From Haloplanus sp. XH21 (GTDB taxonomy: Archaea; Halobacteriota; Halobacteria; Halobacteriales; Haloferacaceae): a stretch of DNA of 64,000 bases. Below the pieces are notes generated by a model that saw nothing but the letters and a program-made list of their open reading frames with translations, ran no database searches and was not told the DNA's origin. The stretch spans positions 1,302,001 through 1,366,000 of the forward strand of contig NZ_JALLPL010000001.1 of NCBI RefSeq assembly GCF_023276355.1. Reading direction: 5' to 3'. This document shows positions 23,517 to 32,230 of the stretch, piece by piece; position 1 is the stretch's first letter; each line of letters opens with the position of its first letter. Made by a program: the position numbers and the translations under genes.

Positions 23517-24677
23517 ATGGCAAGCGACGACGAGACGCGGACGGGACCGACACGTAGAGCGTTCGTGACGTACGGTGGCGCCGTCGCCGGGGCCGGATTC
23601 CTCGCCGGCTGTACCAGTTCGGGGAGTGGCGGCGACGCGGCGACGCCGACGGAGTCATCGAGCGGGTCCTACTCGGTATCGATGGAGCCCGTCGGAACGG
23701 TCGCTTTCGATTCGGTGCCGGAGCGGTGGGCGGCCTACGACGGTGGCTACGCCGACATGGCCGTCGCACTCGGTCACGGCGACGGTCTGACCGGCGTCGG
23801 CGGTGCAGACCGCTACTACACGTACGTCTACGACGAACTTCCGGGCATGGGCGTCGACCGCAGTCGCATCGAGGCCAACCCCGAGGTTCGGTCCAAGGAG
23901 CAGTTCTACGCGCTCGACAGCGACATCCACCTGTACGACCCGCAGATGCTCGTCAACTGGTTCGACTGGGATCAGGCCGACGTCGACGAGGTGGCGAGCA
24001 ACGTCGCGCCGTTCGTGGGCAACCTCATCTTCCGGCGCTCCGACGAGTGGCACGACTACCCGTACTACACGCTGTACGAGGCGTTCGAGAAGGTCGCTGC
24101 GGTGTTTCAGGAACAGGAGCGCTACCGGGCGTTCGAGCGACTCCACGACGAGTTCATCGCGGACGTGCAGTCGCGACTTCCTCCCGCCGAGGACCGCCCC
24201 GAAGTCTTCCTCACGTACGAGGGGACGACCGAACCGGAGACGTTCTCGCCGTACCGACTCGACGACGGGGGAACGAGCAAGAAGCAGTGGCGCGACCTGG
24301 GCGTCACTGACGCCCTCGCGGAGACCGACATCGAGAATCTCAGCACGACCAACCGCGGCGAACTCGACTATGAGAACCTCCTCGAAATCGACCCCGAGGT
24401 GATTCTGATCCGTGGACACGAGCGCAAATCGCCGACCGAGTTCCGCGACACCGTCCTCGCGTACATGCGGGACCACCCGGCCGGCAGTGAACTCACGGCC
24501 GTTCAGAACGGCCGCGTCTACCGCGGCGGCTATCTCTACCAGGGCCCCATCCACAACCTGTTCCTGACCGAACGCGCCGCCCAACAGCTCTATCCCGACG
24601 AGTTCGGCGGCGTGACCGACGACGTCCAGCTGTTCGACCGCCAGCGTGTCGCGGACATCGCCGCTGGCGACGTCTGA
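23517..24677 (+). CDS. Iron-siderophore ABC transporter substrate-binding lipoprotein
   Basis: A 386-residue periplasmic-binding-type lipoprotein (FepB/BtuF class). The N-terminus carries a twin-arginine signal (PTRRAFVTYGGAVAGAGFLA) ending in a lipobox LAGC, so it is exported folded by Tat and anchored to the membrane. A Ser/Gly/Thr linker follows. The body has PVGTVAFDSVPERWAAYDG, ALGHGDGLTGVGGADRYY and LEIDPEVILIRGHE, typical of the iron/siderophore group. The permease and ATPase are not in this window, so the importer genes must be elsewhere. The operator at 23496-23515 predicts iron repression. Confidence 0.88.
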   Translation: MASDDETRTGPTRRAFVTYGGAVAGAGFLAGCTSSGSGGDAATPTESSSGSYSVSMEPVGTVAFDSVPERWAAYDGGYADMAVALGHGDGLTGVGGADRYYTYVYDELPGMGVDRSRIEANPEVRSKEQFYALDSDIHLYDPQMLVNWFDWDQADVDEVASNVAPFVGNLIFRRSDEWHDYPYYTLYEAFEKVAAVFQEQERYRAFERLHDEFIADVQSRLPPAEDRPEVFLTYEGTTEPETFSPYRLDDGGTSKKQWRDLGVTDALAETDIENLSTTNRGELDYENLLEIDPEVILIRGHERKSPTEFRDTVLAYMRDHPAGSELTAVQNGRVYRGGYLYQGPIHNLFLTERAAQQLYPDEFGGVTDDVQLFDRQRVADIAAGDV

Positions 24678-24759
24678 TCCGGGGGCGTGTCACTGTTCAC
24701 TGGTGGCTCGCCGGACCGTTTCGGCGAATCAGTGGGTACCGACGTCATCCACTGGGCGC
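24677..24759 (+). repeat. Possible degenerate copy (D) of the 82-base element
   Basis: The sequence begins at the stop codon of the iron lipoprotein gene (CTGATCCGG) and aligns with the reverse complement of copy A over the core. ACTGT and GGTGG lie in the same register, followed by TTCGGCGAA and a GGTACYGAC box, with one base inserted. The outer stem is poor, so this is at best a decayed copy. Confidence 0.35.
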
Positions 24760-24815
24760 GGCACCCAGCGCGTGCACACCGGTAGCACGATACCGCGGTG
24801 CTACGAAGACGAAAC

Positions 24816-24824
24816 TTTACTAAA
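24816..24824 (+). promoter_or_regulatory. TATA-like box of the S17e gene
   Basis: TTTACTAAA ends 22 bases before the ATG at 24847, fitting a leaderless promoter. Confidence 0.5.
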
Positions 24825-24846
24825 CTCTCCGCGAGGACACAGACAC

Positions 24847-25044
24847 ATGGCCATCAAACCCAAATACGTCAAACAGCTCGGGACCATCCTCCTTGATCGG
24901 TACCCCGAGGCGTTCAACACCGAGTTCGAGACCAACAAGGAGAGCGTCTCCAAACTGACGAACGTCGAGTCGAAGGGCGTCCGCAACCGCATCGCGGGCT
25001 ACATCACGCGCAAGAAGGCGAGCGCCGCGGCCCAGGCCTCCTGA
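24847..25044 (+). CDS. rps17e: 30S ribosomal protein S17e
   Basis: A 65-residue ribosomal protein S17e, a small-subunit protein found only in archaea and eukaryotes. The sequence MAIKPKYVKQLGTILLDRYP, with LTNVESKGVRNRIAGYITRK near the end, is diagnostic, and the length is that of archaeal members. It stands alone with its own promoter. Its stop codon lies in the context CTGATACGG, the same nine bases as at the ends of the genes bordering repeat copies A and B. The following 57 bases contain a hairpin (CGTCGC/GCGACG around TTCGATATTCGATATTCGA) between this gene and the convergent kinase. Confidence 0.97.
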   Translation: MAIKPKYVKQLGTILLDRYPEAFNTEFETNKESVSKLTNVESKGVRNRIAGYITRKKASAAAQAS

Positions 25045-25101
25045 TACGGACTGTTGTACGTCGCGTTCGATATTCGATATTCGACCGCGTAGCGACGGCT
25101 G

Positions 25102-26652
25102 TCACTCCGCTGCGCGCGGGAGTTCGACGACGAAGACGACGCCCGTCGGCTCGTTGGCTTCGACCCACACGCGCCCGTCGTACTCGTCGACGAGGGCGTC
25201 CACGATAGAGAGACCGAACCCGCCCCAACTGCGGGTGTGGACGAACCCGCTGTCGCCGAACAGTTCCTCGCGTCGCTCGGCCGAGATGCCGACGCCGTCG
25301 TCGGCGACGGTGACGGTGACCGTTTCGGCGTCGACTGTCACGTCGACGGTGACCGTGAGCGACGCGGTGTCGTTGTGTTCGACTGTGTTCGTCAGCAGGT
25401 GATCGAAGATGGTCCCTATCATGTCGTCCGCGCGCACGAACACCGCCTCTGCAGGCGGCGAGAACCTGATCGTCGCCTCGGGGTCGGTCCGGCGCACCGC
25501 TTCGACGGCCTCCGAGACGGGGGCGATCAGGTCGACGCGTCGCTCGGTGGCGGCGGGTGCGTCGGTCGCGAGACGTCGGGCGGTCTGAACGAGGTCGACG
25601 ATCTCCTCGCCTCGATGACGGGCGACGGTCAGGTCGTCGTCCGCCTCGGGCGGGAGCGCGGCGTCGACGGCGTCGAGTTTCGCCAACACGAGATTCATCC
25701 CGTTGAGGATGTTGTGCCGGAGGAGCTGGTTGAGGAATTCGATGCGGGCGCGCTCCTCGGCGAGTTCCCGCTCGCGCTCGGTCCGTTCGGTTACGTCGCG
25801 CAGCGCGGACAGGTGGTGTCCGGGGAGGACGTTCGCGGTGGCGGCGAAGGCGACGGTGCGCACCTCGCCGTCGGGACGGTGGAGGCGGAACTCGCCACGC
25901 TGTTTGCCGTCGGCGAGGAAGGCCTCCCAGGTGGTGCCGATGTCCGCATCGCGGGTGGCGAAGTCGGCGACGTGTTTGCCGATGAGTTCCTCGCGCGGGA
26001 GGCCGAACAGATCGGCTGCTGCCGGGTTCGCGGCCACGTACTCCCCGTCGCCGTCCGTGATGACGAGGGCGTCGAGCGTGCCTTCGAACACCGCGCGAAA
26101 CTGCCGTTCTCGACGGCTCAGGCGTTCGTTCCGACGGCGGGCGCGCAGGTCATAGCGGCTGATGAGTAGCCCACCGATCGACCCCGTGGCGGCCACGTCG
26201 TACACGAGAAACCAGGCGGCTTCGACGACGTGTCCGTGGACGGTGTGCAGCGTGAGAAAGTACAGTGAAACGGTGCCGGCAGCGAGAAATCCGGCCGACA
26301 CCCAGAACGCCGACACCAGTGGCATCGCAGTGTCGGGATCGCTTCGCCAGTGTGTCCAGCTACCGGCGTAGAGCAGGATGCTCCCGAACAGCATCGGAAG
26401 GGCGTCACCGAACAGCGCGTCCAGCGACATCGAATGGCGGAGCAGGTGATACAGCGGGATGCTCACGATGACGAGTCCGAGACTGGCGATGACGGTACTC
26501 CCGATTCGCCGGCGCCACACGAACTGGACGGTGTCGGCCTGTGCTTCGAGCCATCCCGAGAGTCCGACCCGGCGGGATTGCTCGTCGAACAGGTCGACGA
26601 AGTCATCACCAACGGGGCGGCCGAGCGGGGCCTCCCTGCGTTGTTCACTCAC
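25102..26652 (-). CDS. PAS-domain membrane histidine kinase
   Basis: A 516-residue kinase if read from GTG 26652, which has a TATA-like box (26677-26683) at leaderless distance; a start further upstream would add 54 Arg-rich residues. About five membrane helices lie between residues 48 and 165. A PAS domain follows (about 182-290: RAVFEGTLDALVITDGDGEY, FRLHRPDGEVRTV, DVTERTERE). The phospho-acceptor is His313 in LLRHNILNGMNL. The ATPase domain has NTVEHND, DDGVGIS and GFGLSIVDALVDEYDG. The signal is unknown and no response regulator is adjacent. It converges with S17e. Confidence 0.88.
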   Translation of the reverse strand: MSEQRREAPLGRPVGDDFVDLFDEQSRRVGLSGWLEAQADTVQFVWRRRIGSTVIASLGLVIVSIPLYHLLRHSMSLDALFGDALPMLFGSILLYAGSWTHWRSDPDTAMPLVSAFWVSAGFLAAGTVSLYFLTLHTVHGHVVEAAWFLVYDVAATGSIGGLLISRYDLRARRRNERLSRRERQFRAVFEGTLDALVITDGDGEYVAANPAAADLFGLPREELIGKHVADFATRDADIGTTWEAFLADGKQRGEFRLHRPDGEVRTVAFAATANVLPGHHLSALRDVTERTERERELAEERARIEFLNQLLRHNILNGMNLVLAKLDAVDAALPPEADDDLTVARHRGEEIVDLVQTARRLATDAPAATERRVDLIAPVSEAVEAVRRTDPEATIRFSPPAEAVFVRADDMIGTIFDHLLTNTVEHNDTASLTVTVDVTVDAETVTVTVADDGVGISAERREELFGDSGFVHTRSWGGFGLSIVDALVDEYDGRVWVEANEPTGVVFVVELPRAAE

Positions 26653-26676
26653 GGCCTCACAGTACGCACGGAAGGT

Positions 26677-26683
26677 GTATATG
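26677..26683 (-). promoter_or_regulatory. TATA-like box of the PAS kinase
   Basis: On the minus strand CATATAC lies 25-31 bases before GTG 26652; this decides the start chosen for the kinase. Confidence 0.45.
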
Positions 26684-26705
26684 CGTACGGGGCGCCGCCG
26701 CGGCG

Positions 26706-26960
26706 TCAGAACCGCTCCGTGCGTCCCGACGCAGTCCACTGATCGGTCGGGGAGCCGTCGGGGACGCGCACCGACCGCGCTTGGAGCGCGTCGATGCGGC
26801 CGGCAAAGGTCCACCGGCGGTCACACCAGTCGTCGCCGTCCGCCTCGGCCGCTGCTGCGGCCGCCGCGTCCTGGTCGTTGAGGTGCGCCCCGATGGCCGC
26901 CGCGATCGCGGCCGCCTCCGCGTCGTCGGCGACGTCGGGGAGTTCGAGCGTGCGGGTCAT
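26706..26960 (-). CDS. pccX: Small acyl-CoA carboxylase subunit (PccX-like)
   Basis: An 84-residue protein directly after pccB, one base apart. It has an Ala-rich helical N-terminal half ([20 protein letters not shown]) and a conserved [16 protein letters not shown] segment. In Haloferax mediterranei a small third subunit, PccX, in this position is needed for propionyl-CoA carboxylase activity; the size, sequence style and location agree. It probably stabilises the carboxylase complex. The assignment rests mainly on gene order and general similarity. Confidence 0.75.
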   Translation of the reverse strand: MTRTLELPDVADDAEAAAIAAAIGAHLNDQDAAAAAAAEADGDDWCDRRWTFAGRIDALQARSVRVPDGSPTDQWTASGRTERF

Positions 26961-26961
26961 C

Positions 26962-28512
26962 TCAGATGGGGATGTTGCCGTGTTTCTTCTCGGGGTTCGA
27001 CGTTCGCTTGGTCTTGAGCATGTGCAGGTCGTCGATCAGCCGGGTGCGCGTGTCCTGGGGTTCGATCACGTCGTCGATGAACCCACGGTCCGCGGCCGTG
27101 TAGGGGTTGGCGAACTCCTCGCGGTACTCCTCGACGAGAGCCGCCCGCCGCGCCTCGGGGTCGTCGGCCGCCTCGAGTTCGTCGCTGTAGAGAACGTTCA
27201 CCGCACCCTCCGGCCCCATGACGGCGAGTTCGGCGGTCGGCCACGCGTAGTTCACGTCGGCGCCGAGATGTTTCGACGCCATGACGCAGTAGGCGCCGCC
27301 GTAGGCTTTGCGCGTGATGACCGTCAGCAGCGGCACCGTCGCCTCGGAGTAGGCATAGAGGAGTTTCGCGCCGTGGCGGATGATCCCGCGGTGCTCCTGG
27401 TCGGTTCCCGGCATGTAACCGGGCACGTCGACGAAGGTGAGGATGGGGACGTTGAAGGCGTCACAGAAACGGACGAACCGCGAGGCCTTCATGCTCGCGT
27501 CGACGGTCAGCGTGCCGGCGTTCGACCGGGGCTGGTTGGCGACGACGCCGACGGAGTGGCCGTCGAGGCGACCGAAGCCGACGACGACGTTTTTCGCCCA
27601 GTTGTCGTGAATCTCGAAGAACGACCCCTCGTCGACCACGTCGCCGATGACGTCGGTCATGTCGTAGGGTTTCTGTGGCTGGTCGGGGACGACGCTCGTG
27701 AGCGCGTCGGCCGGGCGGTCGGGGTCGTCCCAGGGGTCGACGCGCGGCGGATCCTCGACGTTGTTCTGCGGGAGATAGGAGAGCAGGCGGCGGATGTTGT
27801 CGAGCGCCGTCTCCTCGTCCTCGAAGGCGCGGTGGGCGACGCCCGTCTTCGAGGAGTGGGTGACGGCACCGCCGAGTTCCTCGAAGGTCACCTCCTCGCC
27901 CGTCACCGTCTCGATGACATCCGGGCCGGTGATGAACATGTGGCTGGTGTCGTTCACCATGAACACGAAGTCGGTGATGGCGGGGGAGTAGACCGCGCCG
28001 CCCGCACACGGTCCCATGATGCCCGAGATCTGGGGGACGACGCCGCTCGCCTGTTCGTTGCGGTGGAAGATGTCGGTGAATCCGGCGAGGCTGCGGACGC
28101 CCTCCTGGATGCGCGCCCCTGCCGAGTCGTTGAGGCCGACGATGGGCGCGCCGACATCCATCGCCTTATCCATCACCTTGCAGATTTTCTCGGACATCAC
28201 CTCGCCGAGCGACCCGCCGAAGACGGTGAAGTCGTGGGCGAAGACGAACGTCTTGCGGCCGTTCACCTGGCCGTAGCCCGTCACGACGCCGTCGCCGGGG
28301 AGTTGCTTCTCCTCCATGCCGAACTTGTGGGTTCGGTGGGTGCGGAACTGGTCGAACTCGGTGAACGTCCCGTCATCGAGGAAGTAGTCGATCCGCTCGC
28401 GGGCCGTCATCTTCCCCTTCGAGTGCTGGGCCTCGATCCGGTCTTCGCCGCCGCCGAGGAGCGCTCGCTCCCGCTTTTCGCGAAGCTCCTCGATGCGGTC
28501 CTCCATCGTCAT
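26962..28512 (-). CDS. pccB: Propionyl/acetyl-CoA carboxylase carboxyltransferase subunit
   Basis: A 516-residue carboxyltransferase beta-type subunit that moves the carboxyl group from biotin to propionyl- or acetyl-CoA. The N-terminal [20 protein letters not shown] and the crotonase-fold oxyanion segments are present ([31 protein letters not shown]; in the second half [20 protein letters not shown]). Length is normal. The biotin carboxylase/BCCP gene is not in the window. It forms an operon with the small subunit downstream. Products feed methylmalonyl-CoA metabolism and, in some haloarchaea, polyhydroxyalkanoate synthesis. Confidence 0.94.
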   Translation of the reverse strand: MTMEDRIEELREKRERALLGGGEDRIEAQHSKGKMTARERIDYFLDDGTFTEFDQFRTHRTHKFGMEEKQLPGDGVVTGYGQVNGRKTFVFAHDFTVFGGSLGEVMSEKICKVMDKAMDVGAPIVGLNDSAGARIQEGVRSLAGFTDIFHRNEQASGVVPQISGIMGPCAGGAVYSPAITDFVFMVNDTSHMFITGPDVIETVTGEEVTFEELGGAVTHSSKTGVAHRAFEDEETALDNIRRLLSYLPQNNVEDPPRVDPWDDPDRPADALTSVVPDQPQKPYDMTDVIGDVVDEGSFFEIHDNWAKNVVVGFGRLDGHSVGVVANQPRSNAGTLTVDASMKASRFVRFCDAFNVPILTFVDVPGYMPGTDQEHRGIIRHGAKLLYAYSEATVPLLTVITRKAYGGAYCVMASKHLGADVNYAWPTAELAVMGPEGAVNVLYSDELEAADDPEARRAALVEEYREEFANPYTAADRGFIDDVIEPQDTRTRLIDDLHMLKTKRTSNPEKKHGNIPI

Positions 28513-28584
28513 GGCCGACCACCTTGCATCGTCTCCTAAGAAGGTCGGACGACTGGCAAAAGGGTTCCGCCGCAGGATGTCGGC

Positions 28585-29997
28585 TCAGACCGCGCCACGG
28601 CCCCACCGCAGACCGACGGCGGCGAGACCGACGACCGCTGCGGCGACGGCGACGGTCACCGGCCCACCGACCGAGGCGGTCACGCCGAACGTCGAGAGCA
28701 GCGTCACCACCAGCACGACCGGAATCACCACGCCGACGGCGACGAGCCAGGGGACGGCAAGGCGGGCCGCCAGCGGTCCGGCGCCGGTGGCGTACTCACT
28801 GATGGCGTCGCGGCCGAGGACCCACGCGACGAACAGGAGGAAGGCGATGAGGCCGAGGGTGAGCAGCGAATCGACGAGCGGTCCGGCGACGAACGCGAAC
28901 AGCGACGGTCGGAGCGCGGTGACGCTGCCGGTAGCCGCGATACCCCCGAGCAGGACCCCGACCGCCGGTCGTCGCTGCCACCCGAATTCGCCGGCGAGGA
29001 CGGCGACGGGTATCTCCAGCATGCTGATCGCCGAGGAGAGCGCGGCGAGGGCGACGACGGCGAAAAACAGGATCGCGAGGAGTTCGCCGCCGGGCATCGC
29101 GCCGAACGCGGCGGCGACGCCGACGAAGAGCGCGCCCGGGCCGCCGGTGCCCGGATCGATGTTCTGGGAGAACAGGAGCGGGAACACCACGAGGCCGGCC
29201 AGGACGCCGACGCCCGTGTTCAACAGGGCGATGACAGACCCGTCGAACGGCAGCGAGCGGTCCTCGCCGATGTAGGAGGCGTAGGTGATCATCGCACCCG
29301 CGCCGAGCGAGAGGGTGAAGAGTGCTTGGCCGGCGGCGGGACCGAGGACCGAGAGGGCGTTTGCCCGGAGGATGTCGAGTTCGAATCCGAGGAAGAAGGC
29401 GTAGCCCGCGGCGGCGCCGGGGCGCGTGGCGACCCAGGCGGCCATCCCGACGAGGAGCGCGAGGATGGCGGGCATCATCACCTTCGTCCCGAGTTCGATG
29501 CCGCGGCGGACGCCGCCCAGAACGACCGCTCCGGTCAGGGCGAGAAAGCCGAGGTGGAAGGCGGCCGCGGCGACGCCGTAGGAGACGGTCTCGAAGTAGG
29601 CTCCCGGCGCACCGAGATAGGCTGCGCCGCCGGTGAACGGCCCCGTGACCGAGACGAGCAGGTACCGCAGGATCCACCCACCGACGACGCTGTAAAAGGA
29701 GAGCAAGGAGATGGCGGTGACGACCGTGAGACCGCCGACGACGCCCCACCAGCGGGACCCGGAGAGCGAGCGGAGGGCGCCGACGGGGTCGCGGCGGGCG
29801 CGCCGCCCGATGACGAACTCCGCGAGCAGGCCGGGCACGCCGACGGCGAGGACGACCAGCAGGTAGACCGCCAGGAAGGCGCTCCCGCCGTTTTCGGCGG
29901 TCATCCAGGGGAATCGCCAGATGTTCCCCAGACCGACGGCGCTGCCGGCAGCGGCGAGGATGAAGCCCGTTCGCGTGGCCCACGTCTCCCGGCCCAT
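28585..29997 (-). CDS. Sodium-dependent transporter, SNF family (copy 2)
   Basis: A 470-residue secondary transporter of the neurotransmitter:sodium symporter (SNF/NSS) family. The N-terminal WATRTGFILAAAGSAVGLGN IWRFPW region is the unwound helix 1 that binds sodium and substrate, and further helices (about 11-12) follow. MITYASYIGEDRSLPFDG and NIDPGTGGPGALFVG are family landmarks. Substrates of prokaryotic members are amino acids or similar. Its ATG shares one base with the stop of the upstream paralogue (29997-31334), so the two are one operon. Confidence 0.92.
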   Translation of the reverse strand: MGRETWATRTGFILAAAGSAVGLGNIWRFPWMTAENGGSAFLAVYLLVVLAVGVPGLLAEFVIGRRARRDPVGALRSLSGSRWWGVVGGLTVVTAISLLSFYSVVGGWILRYLLVSVTGPFTGGAAYLGAPGAYFETVSYGVAAAAFHLGFLALTGAVVLGGVRRGIELGTKVMMPAILALLVGMAAWVATRPGAAAGYAFFLGFELDILRANALSVLGPAAGQALFTLSLGAGAMITYASYIGEDRSLPFDGSVIALLNTGVGVLAGLVVFPLLFSQNIDPGTGGPGALFVGVAAAFGAMPGGELLAILFFAVVALAALSSAISMLEIPVAVLAGEFGWQRRPAVGVLLGGIAATGSVTALRPSLFAFVAGPLVDSLLTLGLIAFLLFVAWVLGRDAISEYATGAGPLAARLAVPWLVAVGVVIPVVLVVTLLSTFGVTASVGGPVTVAVAAAVVGLAAVGLRWGRGAV

Positions 29998-31334
29998 CAG
30001 ACGATGGCCTCAGCGAGGAGTCCGGCGTCGACAGCGAGGGTCTGCAGACCCAACAGGAGCGTCACCAGCACTCCGAGGGGAACGATCGTTCGCACGAACC
30101 AGAGCCAGGCGACGGCGCCCGACTCGCTCAGGCCGGTGCCGCGCCGGAGTTCGGCGACGGCGTCGCCGGTGTCGACCCAGCCGACGAAGACGAGCAGCGT
30201 CAGGACCGACAGCGGCAGGAGCAGGTTGTAGGCGATGGCGTTGTACCACGCCAGAATCGAGAGGCCGAACGCGCTCGGGATGCCGAGCGCGAAGATGGCG
30301 CCCCCGAGGGCGGTGGCGAGCGCCGGCCGCGAGTAGGAGGTGTTGTCGGCGAGATACGACGTCACCACTTCGAGGAGGCTGATCGCCGAGGAGAGCGCGG
30401 CGAGCAGCAGGACGATGAAGAAGACGGCGCCGAGGAGACGCCCCGCGGGCAACTGCGCGAACGCGCCGGCGAGGGTGATGAACGCGGCGCCGAGGCCCCC
30501 GCTCCCGGGTTCGATTCCCAGCGAGAACAGGATGGGAAAGACGACGAGGCCGGCCAGCAGGCCGACGAACGTGTTGAGGACGACGATGGTCGCGCCGTCG
30601 ATCGGTAGGGAGTCGTCGCGGCCGAGATAGGAGGCGTAGGTGATCATCGCCCCCATGCCGAGCGAGAGGGTGAAGAAGGCCTGTCCAACCGCAGCCGGGA
30701 GGATCGAGCCGATGTTCGACACGAGGGTGTCGACATCGGGCGAGAGGTAGTAGGCGTAGCCGGCGCCGCCGCCGTCGAGCGTGGTCGCCCAGATGGCGAG
30801 GCCACCGAGCAGGAGGACGATGCTCGGCACCATCAGTTTCGTCGACCGCTCGATGCCACCGGCGATGCCGAAGGCGACGATGCCGACGGTTATCGCCATG
30901 AACAGCGCGTGGAAGGCGACGGCTTCGGGGCCGGCGGAGACGGCACCGAAGTAGGCTTCGGAGCCGGAGAAGTAGGCCCCGCGAACGCTGCCGATGATGT
31001 ACCGGATGACCCATCCGCCGACGACGCTGTAGAACGCGAGGATCCAGAACGCCGAGAGCGTGCCGAGGATGCCGACGACGCGCCAGTTGCGGTGCCCGAG
31101 GCGGGCGAAGGCGTCGATCGGATTCCGCTCGGCCCGCCGTCCGATGACGAACTCCGCGAGCATGGCGGGAAAGCCGATGAGGAAGACGGCGAGGAGGTAG
31201 ACGACGATGAACGCCGCCCCTCCGTTTGCTCCCGTCTGGAAGGGGAACTGCCAGACGTTACCCAGTCCGACCGCGCTGCCGACGGCCGCGAGGATGAACC
31301 CCACCCTCGTTGCCCACGTCTCTCTTTGTGACAT
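29997..31334 (-). CDS. Sodium-dependent transporter, SNF family (copy 1)
   Basis: A 445-residue NSS-family sodium symporter, clearly a paralogue of the next gene. It starts MSQRETWATRVGFILAAVGS with AVGLGNVWQFPFQTGANGGA, the sodium/substrate-binding helix 1. The matching block MITYASYLGRDDSLPIDG occurs as in its neighbour, with Gly-rich GIEPGSGGLGAAFITLA. Small differences at the substrate site (QFPF here, RFPW in the other) could mean different substrates. Both are read together. The 146 bases upstream hold GC-rich inverted stretches but no clear promoter. Confidence 0.92.
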   Translation of the reverse strand: MSQRETWATRVGFILAAVGSAVGLGNVWQFPFQTGANGGAAFIVVYLLAVFLIGFPAMLAEFVIGRRAERNPIDAFARLGHRNWRVVGILGTLSAFWILAFYSVVGGWVIRYIIGSVRGAYFSGSEAYFGAVSAGPEAVAFHALFMAITVGIVAFGIAGGIERSTKLMVPSIVLLLGGLAIWATTLDGGGAGYAYYLSPDVDTLVSNIGSILPAAVGQAFFTLSLGMGAMITYASYLGRDDSLPIDGATIVVLNTFVGLLAGLVVFPILFSLGIEPGSGGLGAAFITLAGAFAQLPAGRLLGAVFFIVLLLAALSSAISLLEVVTSYLADNTSYSRPALATALGGAIFALGIPSAFGLSILAWYNAIAYNLLLPLSVLTLLVFVGWVDTGDAVAELRRGTGLSESGAVAWLWFVRTIVPLGVLVTLLLGLQTLAVDAGLLAEAIV

Positions 31335-31480
31335 TGGTGAGACGTATCACTCCGCGGAAAAAAGGCTCACGGTCCGGTCGCACTGCTGACGCGCCGCAGT
31401 ATACGGCTCCGTTGAACCGGCATTCCGGCGGTCGGCAACACGGAGGTGCCGGCTGCCGGAACTGACTCCGCCAGGCCGTC

Positions 31481-32188
31481 TCAGGCCTCGCCGTAGACGG
31501 GGATGGCGGCGCCACTCGTCACCGGCGCTGCGTCCGAACAGAGCGCCAGCACCGTCCGCGCGATGTCGGCGGGGTCGACCCACGCGTCGTGGTCGGCGTC
31601 GGGCATCATCTCGCGGTTCATCGGCGTGTCGATGACGCTCGGCATGATCGCGTTCGCGCGCACCTCGCCCTCGTTCTCCTCGGCGATGGTTTCGGTCAGG
31701 AGGCGCACCCCCGCTTTCGACGCCCGATAGGGACCGTCGCCCGCGCCGCCCGAGAGCGACGACCGCGAGGCGACGCTCACGACGGTGCCCTCACGCTCCT
31801 GGAGGTGTGGCAGGGCGTGTTTCGACGCCAGGAACATCGTCTTCAGGTTCACGTCGAACAGGAACTCGAACGTCTCGAGGTCGGTCTCGTGGATGGGGTC
31901 GCCGCCGCGCCACGTCCCGGCGATATTACAGAGGTGGTCGAGGCCGCCGTGGTCGGCGACCACCGCCTCGATGACCCGCGACACGTCGTCTTCGTCGGTG
32001 AAATCGCCGCGGTAGTAGTCGATGACGCCTGGGTCGACGTGAGCGTCTTCGTCGTCCGGCGCGACGATGTCGGCGCCACAGACGGTTCCCCCGGCGTCGT
32101 CGAACGCCGCGGCGATCGCGCTGCCGAGCGCGCCGCTCGCGCCCGTCACCAGGACGACGCGATCGGAGAAGTCGAAACTAGCTGACAT
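31481..32188 (-). CDS. SDR family oxidoreductase
   Basis: A 235-residue classical short-chain dehydrogenase/reductase. The NAD(P)-binding motif is VLVTGASGALGSAIA (TGxxxGxG), the Asp after strand 2 in ADIV favours NAD, NIAGTWRGGD is the NAG-like strand-4 motif, and the active site is Ser in SVASRSS with Tyr-x-x-x-Lys in YRASK. The C-terminus ends with the typical TSGAAIPVYGEA segment. The substrate cannot be predicted. It stands alone between the transporters and the quinone reductase, all on the minus strand. Confidence 0.92.
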   Translation of the reverse strand: MSASFDFSDRVVLVTGASGALGSAIAAAFDDAGGTVCGADIVAPDDEDAHVDPGVIDYYRGDFTDEDDVSRVIEAVVADHGGLDHLCNIAGTWRGGDPIHETDLETFEFLFDVNLKTMFLASKHALPHLQEREGTVVSVASRSSLSGGAGDGPYRASKAGVRLLTETIAEENEGEVRANAIMPSVIDTPMNREMMPDADHDAWVDPADIARTVLALCSDAAPVTSGAAIPVYGEA

Positions 32189-32230
32189 ACGGTGCCAATG
32201 GGTGACACGAACGGATAAGCGCGGCGGGGC

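Noticed and set aside
24781-24815. Hairpin GTAGCAC/GTGCTAC before rps17e
   Set aside because: It is a short perfect stem but lies upstream of the promoter box and nothing indicates a regulatory or terminator role.
25045-25101. Full 82-base element after rps17e
   Set aside because: Only the first 15 bases after the stop codon match the family; the space before the convergent kinase is too short and no right half exists.
29997-31334. Tandem SNF transporters as a recent duplication
   Set aside because: The two proteins are clearly paralogous but differ in length, binding-site residues and much of their sequence, so the duplication is old and not remarkable.
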